This document shows, one piece after another, positions 1 through 4,195 of a DNA stretch of 5,573 nt. A program made the position numbers and the translations under genes. Each line of letters begins with the position of its first letter. Within the stretch, counting starts at the first letter, position 1. The notes below the pieces were generated by a model. It saw nothing but the letters and a program-made list of their open reading frames with translations. It made no database searches and was not told the DNA's origin. The DNA is taken from assembly GCA_039807445.1 (NCBI GenBank), contig JBDHRG010000234.1:1-5573 (forward strand), written 5' to 3'. This DNA is from JBDHRG01 sp039807445. Its GTDB lineage: Bacteria; Pseudomonadota; Gammaproteobacteria; Competibacterales; Competibacteraceae.

Positions 1-68
1 TCCTCCAGCGCCTCGAACGCCTGCAGTATCTGCGCGCTGCCGGACTCACAGCCTGCTTCCACCGCCAT
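1..68 (-). CDS. Possible 5' end of a divergent unknown gene (partial)
   Basis: Read on the - strand, an ATG at 68-66 opens a frame that runs off the left edge after 22 codons, beginning MAVEAGCESGSAQILQ and continuing with a helix-like, Glu/Ala-rich stretch. Third codon positions are about 80% G/C, as expected for this genome. I recognise no family. The competing reading is the + strand frame in the same codon register (3-80), which contains RLERLQYLRAAGL and stops with TAA at 78-80; it would be the tail of a gene pointing towards frmA. The two cannot both be real, and 68-80 bases are too few to decide. The weak terminator-like hairpin at 255-278 favours the + reading, while third-position G/C slightly favours the - reading. 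Confidence 0.27.
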   Translation of the reverse strand, partial: MAVEAGCESGSAQILQAFEALE

Positions 69-179
69 CCCCACCTGTAACCTGCTTCCCCAGGCCCTAT
101 ACCACACTTTCAGGCGCCGGCTTCATGCAATCGCCCTGTGTGCGTGCCGACCTGTGGCGACGTTATGGCGGACCGGGGA

Positions 180-208
180 TGAACCGCCCCGGGTTTCGCG
201 GAGGCTCC
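180..208. mobile_element. Solo IS3-family-like terminal inverted repeat (remnant)
   Basis: The sequence starts TGAACCGCCCCGGGTTTCG and continues with GGAGGCTC. This matches from memory the outer end of several IS3-family (IS407/IS51-like) elements of Proteobacteria, whose tips begin TGAACCGCCCCGGG. In an intact element an orfA would follow on the right within about 100 bases. Here no transposase frame follows, and no inverted copy of the tip is visible before frmA. I therefore infer a leftover end of a decayed element. The family assignment rests on recall of the tip sequence only. Confidence 0.38.
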
Positions 209-254
209 AGTTGGGCGGCTGAAACCGTGTCAACGGAGTGCGGATGAATCCAAG

Positions 255-278
255 GCTCAACTTTGAGCAGGTTTTTTT
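255..278 (+). terminator. Weak intrinsic-terminator-like hairpin
   Basis: GCTCAA (255-260) pairs with TTGAGC (263-268), followed after three bases by a run of seven T (272-278). The stem is short and not GC-rich and the loop is only two bases (or four with a 5-bp stem), so termination would be weak. Its polarity fits a transcript entering from the left. It may belong to the upstream gene or to the decayed insertion sequence. Confidence 0.35.
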
Positions 279-438
279 AGAACAGCATGTTACGTTTTCC
301 CCTTTCGGGCTACCGTGTACAGCATGCGTCGCCGACGGACCAAGCCGCGTCGCCCGCAGGCCAAGCCGACCGGGTGCGGCGTGACATCCTCGGTTGCATC
401 CATGGCCGCCGCCGGTGCGCGGCGATCCGAACGTGAAA

Positions 439-444
439 AGGGAG
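439..444 (+). promoter_or_regulatory. Ribosome binding site of frmA
   Basis: AGGGAG lies 8 bases before the ATG at 453. This fixes the frmA start and rules out the upstream in-frame extension to 315. Confidence 0.8.
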
Positions 445-452
445 AACGCTCG

Positions 453-1562
453 ATGAAAGCCCGTGCCGCCGTAGCCTGGGGACCGAAGCAGCCGCTGGAC
501 GTGACCGAGATCGACGTCGAAGGCCCGCGCGAGGGCGAGGTGCTGCTGCGCGTGGTCGCCACCGGCGTCTGCCACACCGACGCCTTCACGCTGTCGGGCG
601 ACGACCCCGAGGGGGCGTTCCCGTGCGTGCTCGGCCACGAGGGCGGCTGCATCGTCGAGGAGGTCGGCCCGGGGGTGAAGACCCTGAAGCCCGGCGACCA
701 CGTGATCCCGCTGTACATCCCCGAGTGCGGTCACTGCGAATACTGCGCCAGCCCCAAGACCAACCTGTGCCAGTCGATCGCCGCCACGGTCTGGACCGGT
801 TACATGCCCGACGGCACGCGCCGCTTCTCGAAGAACGGCGCGCCGATCTACCACTACATGGGCTGCTCGACCTTCAGCGAGTACACCGTGGTGCCCGAGA
901 TCGCGCTGGCCAAGATCAACCCGGCCGCACCGCTGGACAAGGTCTGCCTGTTGGGCTGCGGCATCACCACCGGCATCGGCGCGGTGCTGAACACCGCGAA
1001 AGTCGAACCGGGCGCGACGGTGGCGGTGTTCGGGCTGGGTGGCATCGGCCTGTCGGTGATCCAGGGGGCGGTGATGGCGAAGGCCTCGCGCATCATCGCC
1101 GTCGACCTGAACCCGGACAAGTTCGCGATGGCGCGCGCACTCGGCGCCACCGACTGCCTGAACCCGCGCGACTACAGCGCCTCGATCAGGGAGGTGATCG
1201 TCGAGCTGACCAACGGCGGGGTCGACTACAGCTTCGAGTGCATCGGCAACGTCGAGGTGATGCGCGAGGCGCTCGAGTGCACGCATCTCGGCTGGGGCGT
1301 GTCGACCATCATCGGTGTGGCTGGTGCCGGCAAGGAGATCCACACCCGGCCGTTCCAGCTGGTGACCGGGCGCACCTGGAAGGGCACCGCCTTCGGCGGG
1401 GTCAAGGGCCGCAGCCAGCTGCCGGGCTACGTCGACGACTACCTCGAGGGCACGATCAAGATCGACCCGATGGTCACCCACGTGCTGCCGCTCGAGCGCA
1501 TCAACGAAGCCTTCGAGCTGATGCACGCCGGCCAGAGCATCCGTTCGGTGATCGTGTTCTGA
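453..1562 (+). CDS. frmA: S-(hydroxymethyl)glutathione dehydrogenase, class III alcohol dehydrogenase
   Basis: This cytoplasmic zinc enzyme oxidises S-hydroxymethylglutathione (formed from formaldehyde and glutathione) to S-formylglutathione with NAD+. The same family also reduces S-nitrosoglutathione. The 369 residues match the usual family length exactly. Catalytic zinc ligands are C40 (in GVCHTD), H62 (in LGHEG) and C169 (in LLGCG). Structural zinc ligands are C92, C95, C98 and C106. The NAD-binding Rossmann motif is GLGGIG at 194-199, with D218 at the end of the next strand to bind the adenosine ribose. The signature stretches YHYMGCSTFSEYTVV, GVDYSFECIGN and TGRTWKGTAFGG are intact. One loop is odd: at 110-117 the usual R-x-T-Q-G-K-G pattern of human ADH5 and E. 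coli FrmA reads A-A-T-V-W-T-G-Y, losing the class III arginine. The start is set by the ribosome binding site 8 bases upstream. The next enzyme of the pathway, fghA, is downstream but separated by a tnpB element. Identification is firm; the exact substrate preference is less so because of the altered loop. Confidence 0.96.
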   Translation: MKARAAVAWGPKQPLDVTEIDVEGPREGEVLLRVVATGVCHTDAFTLSGDDPEGAFPCVLGHEGGCIVEEVGPGVKTLKPGDHVIPLYIPECGHCEYCASPKTNLCQSIAATVWTGYMPDGTRRFSKNGAPIYHYMGCSTFSEYTVVPEIALAKINPAAPLDKVCLLGCGITTGIGAVLNTAKVEPGATVAVFGLGGIGLSVIQGAVMAKASRIIAVDLNPDKFAMARALGATDCLNPRDYSASIREVIVELTNGGVDYSFECIGNVEVMREALECTHLGWGVSTIIGVAGAGKEIHTRPFQLVTGRTWKGTAFGGVKGRSQLPGYVDDYLEGTIKIDPMVTHVLPLERINEAFELMHAGQSIRSVIVF

Positions 1563-1579
1563 TCGGCTCGCGTCCTCCG

Positions 1580-1612
1580 CGCCGAGCTTCGGCGACGCCG
1601 CGCGGCGTCGCC
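1580..1612 (+). terminator. Palindromes after frmA, probable transcription terminator
   Basis: Starting 17 bases after the frmA stop, CGCCGA (1580-1585) pairs with TCGGCG (1589-1594). Overlapping it is a perfect 22-base palindrome (1591-1612, arms GGCGACGCCGC), which as a hairpin gives a 9-bp stem with a GCGC loop. The two structures share bases 1591-1594 and so exclude each other in part. Only a short T stretch (1619-1621) follows, so this may slow polymerase, protect the mRNA 3' end or be a REP-like element rather than a classical terminator. Confidence 0.45.
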
Positions 1613-1662
1613 GCTCTGTTTCCGCCCCTCGGAGCTAGACTCTAGTCTTGAATAATGTCGCC

Positions 1663-1668
1663 TATAAT
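1663..1668 (+). promoter_or_regulatory. Candidate -10 box of the tnpB element
   Basis: An exact TATAAT lies just inside the left end, in the most A/T-rich stretch of the window. No good -35 box lies 16-18 bases upstream (the bases there read around CTCTAG), and TTGAAT at 1648 is too close. It could be a weak or activator-dependent promoter, or chance. Confidence 0.3.
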
Positions 1669-1676
1669 GCGCAATC

Positions 1677-1702
1677 GTGCTCATGGAAATCACTATGAGC
1701 AC
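1677..1702 (+). repeat. Left-end sub-terminal hairpin of the element
   Basis: GTGCTCAT (1677-1684) pairs perfectly with ATGAGCAC (1695-1702) around a 10-base loop. In IS200/IS605 elements such a hairpin near each end is what the single-strand transposase TnpA binds. In the transcript it would also cover the ATG at 1695 of the small overlapping reading frame, with GGAA (1685-1688) in the loop. Confidence 0.6.
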
Positions 1703-1814
1703 CGACAAAGACCCTGCAACGCTGGGAACGCGAGGGCAGGCTTGCTCTCGCCTCGCGCACTGGCGAGACTGTCTGGCGTTCAAAAGTCGAAGTGTACGAC
1801 TGACATGCACCTGA
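1695..1814 (+). CDS. Possible 39-residue leader peptide overlapping the tnpB start
   Basis: An ATG at 1695, preceded by GGAA 6 bases upstream, opens a 39-codon frame beginning MSTDKDPATLGTRGQ and ending at a TGA (1812-1814) that overlaps the tnpB start codon at 1805. It contains HWRDC and a basic tail, and resembles no family I know. tnpB has no clear ribosome binding site of its own, so translation of this frame could deliver ribosomes to the tnpB start. It may equally be a chance frame in a structured leader. Three hairpins lie within it: 1730-1751, 1746-1768 (excluding the first) and 1785-1801. Confidence 0.25.
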   Translation: MSTDKDPATLGTRGQACSRLAHWRDCLAFKSRSVRLTCT

Positions 1815-3145
1815 CCCACAAAATCGCCCTGTGTCCGTCGCCAGAGCAGGCCGAATACTTCGCGCGTGCCTGCGGTACCGCACGCAGGGTGTGGAACTGG
1901 GCGCTGGATCAGTGGAACAAGCAGTATGCGTCTGGGAACAAGCCTGACGCGATGGCGCTGAAGAAACAGTTCAACGCCATCAAATATCACCTGTTCCCAT
2001 GGCTCGAGGACATTCACCGGGACGCCCATGCACAGCCGTTTGCGCACTTGGCCCGGGTATGGAATCGCTTCTTTGCCGATGTAAAGGCCGGTAAACCAGC
2101 CCATCAGCCGCGGTTCAAGAAGAAAGGGCGCTGCCGCGACAGCTTCTACGTCGCGAACGACAAGTTCAGCGTCGCGGCTAATGTTATCCGCCTACCCAAG
2201 GTGGGCGAAGTCGCCATGCGTGAGACGCCGCGCTTTGCGGGAAAGCGTCTGGGCGCAACAGTCTCGCGCACGGCGGATCGCTGGTTCGTGGCGATTCAGG
2301 TGGAGGTGTCCGATGCGGGGTTCTACCGCAGCCGCACGGCCCATGGCATCACCGGCGTTGACCTAGGCGTGAAAGCCGCTGCGACGCTGTCCAGCGGCGA
2401 ATCCATCCCGGCGCCCAAGCCGCTCAAGGCCGCCCTGCGCCGGCTGAAGATCCGCAGCCGGCGCCTGAGCCGCAAGCTGGAGGCGGCCCAGCGGGCGGCC
2501 GGGCTCACCCCCGGCGCCCGGCTGGCGAAAGGCGCCCGGCTGCCGGTGTCGAACAACCGTCGCAAGTCCGCTCTGCGGTTGGCACGGCTGCACGCCCGTA
2601 TTGCCAACCGCAGAGCGGACTTCACCCACACGCTCACCACGAGGCTCTGCCGTGAAAACCAAGCGGTGGCGATCGAGGACTTGAACGTCCAAGGCATGCT
2701 GGCGAACGAAAAGCTAGCGCGTGCCATCAGTGACGTGGGCTTTGGGATGTTCCGCTCGCAGATGGAGTACAAGGCCAGACGCTACGGAACCAGGCTGGTG
2801 ATGGCCGACCGTTGGTATCCGAGCAGCCGTCTGTGTTCGGCCTGTGGCTGGAAAAACGACGCGCTGACCTTGAGTGACCGGGAATGGACGTGTCCGCCTT
2901 GTGGCACGCACCATGATCGGGATCACAACGCCGCGCTCAATCTCAGACGGCTGGCAACCGTGACCGCAGGGAATCCCTGCGGGAAAACTGCTCTACCCGT
3001 GGCGAGTCCGTCCGGTAACGGCGGCGCTGCGTCGGGGATGGTCCCAGATGCAGCCGGGAAAGTTACGCCTGTCAGGTACGAATGTGGTCGGCAAGACACG
3101 TCGGGGCAGGAAGATAACTGTGCGCACGTTTGCGCACATTATTGA
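1805..3145 (+). CDS. tnpB: RNA-guided DNA endonuclease TnpB (IS200/IS605 OrfB family)
   Basis: TnpB is an RNA-guided nuclease related to the ancestor of Cas12. It uses the omega RNA made from the 3' end of its own element to cut DNA next to a short target motif, which helps retain the transposon after excision. It is not the transposase. The protein has 446 residues. The N-terminus (MHLTHKIALCPSPEQ, then CGTARRVWNWALDQW) is the family's conserved start, which is why I chose 1805 over an upstream start at 1655. The RuvC-like active site is complete: D186 in GVDLGVK, E291 in AIEDLNV, and D373 in DRDHNAALN (D371 is the adjacent alternative). The zinc finger is C344-x2-C347 and C363-x2-C366. Between the first two catalytic motifs lie a tandem GARLAK-GARL repeat (residues 237-246) and a perfect DNA inverted repeat (2564-2622). 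After residue 380 the protein enters the C-terminal tail, whose DNA also encodes the omega RNA. The gene looks intact and possibly active. Confidence 0.93.
   Translation: MHLTHKIALCPSPEQAEYFARACGTARRVWNWALDQWNKQYASGNKPDAMALKKQFNAIKYHLFPWLEDIHRDAHAQPFAHLARVWNRFFADVKAGKPAHQPRFKKKGRCRDSFYVANDKFSVAANVIRLPKVGEVAMRETPRFAGKRLGATVSRTADRWFVAIQVEVSDAGFYRSRTAHGITGVDLGVKAAATLSSGESIPAPKPLKAALRRLKIRSRRLSRKLEAAQRAAGLTPGARLAKGARLPVSNNRRKSALRLARLHARIANRRADFTHTLTTRLCRENQAVAIEDLNVQGMLANEKLARAISDVGFGMFRSQMEYKARRYGTRLVMADRWYPSSRLCSACGWKNDALTLSDREWTCPPCGTHHDRDHNAALNLRRLATVTAGNPCGKTALPVASPSGNGGAASGMVPDAAGKVTPVRYECGRQDTSGQEDNCAHVCAHY
2513..2542 (+). repeat. 18-bp tandem duplication inside tnpB
   Basis: The 12-mer GGCGCCCGGCTG occurs at 2513-2524 and again at 2531-2542, giving an 18-base period with 12 identical bases in the second unit. 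It keeps the frame and yields GARLAK followed by GARL. It lies in the Arg/Lys-rich helical region between RuvC motifs I and II. The two copies might be a small in-frame duplication or a conserved family motif that repeats. Confidence 0.6.
2564..2622. repeat. Perfect 21-bp inverted repeat inside tnpB
   Basis: The left arm is 2564-2584 (starting AAGTCCGCTC, ending GGTTGGCA) and the right arm is 2602-2622 (starting TGCCAACC, ending GCGGACTT). They are exact reverse complements over 21 bases with a 17-base loop (2585-2601). The arms encode K254-SALRLA and, in the complementary sense, ANRRADF to residue 273. A perfect 21-bp hairpin inside a coding region is far beyond chance. It could be an RNA structure in the tnpB mRNA or the product of template switching. 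Confidence 0.9.
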
Positions 3146-3146
3146 T
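2961..3146 (+). ncRNA. Predicted omega RNA (reRNA) scaffold of TnpB
   Basis: The 3' end of tnpB and the right end of such elements normally encode the guide RNA scaffold, with the guide taken from DNA just beyond the element. Here the DNA shows structure despite being coding. There is an 8-bp hairpin CCGCAGGG/CCCTGCGG (2964-2971 with 2975-2982). Three nested helices follow: GTAAC (3015-3019) with GTTAC (3062-3066); inside it GCTGC (3026-3030) with GCAGC (3050-3054); and innermost GGGA (3035-3038) with TCCC (3042-3045). Last comes the end hairpin 3119-3138. The 5' boundary is a guess. The guide would start at about 3147, in the leader and first codons of fghA. Confidence 0.55.
3119..3138 (+). 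repeat. Right-end sub-terminal hairpin of the element
   Basis: TGTGCGCA (3119-3126) and TGCGCACA (3131-3138) are perfect complements with a CGTT loop. It overlaps the last tnpB codons, and the stop codon follows at 3143-3145. It is the expected TnpA-binding hairpin of the right end and probably also the last stem of the omega RNA before the guide. Confidence 0.7.
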
Positions 3147-3157
3147 AGCAGATTCCG

Positions 3158-4000
3158 ATGTCGAATCCGATTCGCCTCGAGCGCATCAAGGAGCACGGCG
3201 GCTGGCTCGAGCGCTGGCAGCACGCCTCCAGCGCCTGCCGCTGCACCATGACGTTCTCGATCTACCTGCCGCCGCAGGCCGAGCGCGCACCGGTGCCGGC
3301 GCTGTACTGGCTGTCGGGGCTGACCTGCTCGGACGACAATTTCCGCGTCAAGGCCGGCGCGCAGCGCTACGCCGCCGAGCTCGGGCTGGCGCTGGTGATT
3401 CCCGATACCAGCCCGCGCGGGCCGGAAGTCCCCGACGACCCCGGCTACGATCTCGGTCAGGCCGCCGGCTTCTACGTCGACGCCACCGAAGCGCCGTGGG
3501 CCGAGCACTTCCGGATGGAGAGCTACGTCAGCGCCGAGCTGGTGGCGCTGGTCGAAGCCCGCTTCCCGCTGATCCCGGGGCTGCGCTCGGTCGCGGGGCA
3601 CTCGATGGGCGGGCACGGCGCGCTGACACTCGCCTTGCGCCACCCGGGGCTGTACCGCGCCGCCTCGGCGTTCGCGCCGATCGCGCACCCGAGCGCCTGT
3701 CCCTGGGGCGAGAAGGCGTTCACCGCCTACCTCGGGTCGGATCGCGGCGCCTGGGAAGCGCACGATGCCACCTGCCTGATCCGCGCCGGCAGCCCGGTGC
3801 CGCCGCTGCTCGTCGACCAGGGCACGGCGGATGAATTCCTTGCCGAGCAACTGCACCCGCAGGCGCTGCTCGAGGCGTGCCGTGCGCGCGGCGTGGCGCT
3901 CGAGTTCCGCTGGCAGCCCGGCTACGACCACAGCTACCACTTCGTCGGCAGCTTCATCGGCGAGCACCTGGCCTGGCACGCGCGCCAGCTCCGCGGCTGA
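3158..4000 (+). CDS. fghA: S-formylglutathione hydrolase
   Basis: This cytoplasmic esterase D-type serine hydrolase splits S-formylglutathione into formate and glutathione, the step after FrmA; it is also called FrmB. The 280-residue length is normal for the family. The alpha/beta hydrolase nucleophile elbow GHSMGGHGA carries S149. The triad is completed by D225 (in GTADEFL) and H258 (in GYDHSYHF). The N-terminal block with CTMTFSIYLPPQ, then LTCSDDNF, KAGAQRYAAELGL, PDTSPRG and DPGYDLGQAAGFYVDAT are family signatures. The ATG at 3158 gives the typical N-terminus (MSNPIRLERIKEHGGW). No proper ribosome binding site precedes it: the 12 bases after the tnpB stop contain nothing better than AGCAG. 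The tnpB element may therefore have removed its native leader, leaving it dependent on coupling or read-through from tnpB. It probably once followed frmA directly. Confidence 0.96.
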   Translation: MSNPIRLERIKEHGGWLERWQHASSACRCTMTFSIYLPPQAERAPVPALYWLSGLTCSDDNFRVKAGAQRYAAELGLALVIPDTSPRGPEVPDDPGYDLGQAAGFYVDATEAPWAEHFRMESYVSAELVALVEARFPLIPGLRSVAGHSMGGHGALTLALRHPGLYRAASAFAPIAHPSACPWGEKAFTAYLGSDRGAWEAHDATCLIRAGSPVPPLLVDQGTADEFLAEQLHPQALLEACRARGVALEFRWQPGYDHSYHFVGSFIGEHLAWHARQLRG

Positions 4001-4044
4001 GGCGGCGAAGCCGCCGCACCCGGTGCGAAGCGTGCGCCGCTTCG
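4001..4044 (+). terminator. Tandem hairpins after fghA, possible terminator
   Basis: Immediately after the fghA stop, GGCGGC (4001-4006) pairs with GCCGCC (4010-4015) around GAA. A second hairpin follows, CGAAGCG (4026-4032) with CGCTTCG (4038-4044), with a 5-base loop. A TTTT run lies at 4073-4076, too far for a classical intrinsic terminator. They may end or attenuate fghA transcription, or protect its mRNA 3' end. Confidence 0.42.
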
Positions 4045-4122
4045 GCGCGTGGCGAACGCGGAGGTGCGGCTGTTTTCCTGGCGCGTGCGAGGGCTTAATG
4101 TCGACGCGCAGGCGTGCTCGGG

Positions 4123-4169
4123 AACGGCAGCCCGAGGTTTGCCGTTGAATGCCCGCAGCAGACGGGCAT
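4123..4169 (+). promoter_or_regulatory. Two hairpins in the leader of the formate dehydrogenase gene
   Basis: AACGGCA (4123-4129) pairs with TGCCGTT (4140-4146) around 10 bases, and three bases further on ATGCCCG (4149-4155) pairs with CGGGCAT (4163-4169) around 7 bases. Both stems are perfect 7-mers and end 14 bases before the ribosome binding site. No T tract follows, so a terminator is unlikely. They may be a structured 5' leader or operator half-sites. I recognise no known riboswitch. Confidence 0.35.
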
Positions 4170-4183
4170 GCGGATTGGGTAGA

Positions 4184-4189
4184 GAGAGG
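4184..4189 (+). promoter_or_regulatory. Ribosome binding site of formate dehydrogenase beta
   Basis: GAGAGG lies 6 bases before the ATG at 4196 and supports that start. The second GAGG at 4191-4194 is too close to the start codon to serve. Confidence 0.7.
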
Positions 4190-4195
4190 CGAGGC

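Larger units (their letters stand above)
81..452. other. Non-coding region upstream of frmA
   Basis: This 372-base stretch has no convincing gene. The frmA frame stays open upstream to 315, but that extension (basic, Arg-rich) does not resemble any class III alcohol dehydrogenase and lies before a good ribosome binding site at 439-444. The region holds an IS3-like terminal repeat (180-208), a hairpin with a T tract (255-278), and an 8-base direct repeat ACAGCATG at 282-289 and 319-326. It is richer in A/T than the genes between about 240 and 320, where the frmA promoter would be expected. A TTGAGC/CATGTT pair (263-268 and 286-291, 17-base spacer) is the best sigma70-like match I found, and it is poor. 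Confidence 0.6.
1653..3146 (+). mobile_element. tnpB-only IS200/IS605-type element (IS1341-like)
   Basis: The element consists of one tnpB gene flanked by sub-terminal hairpins (1677-1702 on the left, 3119-3138 on the right), without long terminal inverted repeats or an evident target duplication, as expected for this family. No tnpA (Y1 transposase) is present, so movement would need one supplied in trans. The ends are estimates. TTGAA (1648-1652) at the left and TTGAT (3142-3146) at the right resemble the TTGAT target of the related ISDra2, and I placed the ends from these. The true left end could lie anywhere from about 1630 to 1660. The element has lower GC than its neighbours, and it separates two consecutive genes of one pathway, which argues for a later arrival. 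Confidence 0.72.

Noticed and set aside
315..452. In-frame upstream extension of frmA
   Set aside because: The added 46 residues are basic and unlike any class III dehydrogenase, and a good ribosome binding site serves the ATG at 453, which gives the exact family length.
123..1526. 467-codon open frame on the - strand across frmA
   Set aside because: It is a shadow of frmA with low-complexity Arg/Ala/Asp composition and runs into non-coding DNA.
1655..1804. In-frame upstream extension of tnpB
   Set aside because: The extension begins inside the left-end region before the hairpin, and conserved TnpB sequence starts only at the ATG at 1805.
4079..4095. Sigma54-like promoter (TGGCGCG followed by GGGCTT)
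   Set aside because: The GG and GC elements are 11 rather than 10 bases apart and the -12 half is poor.
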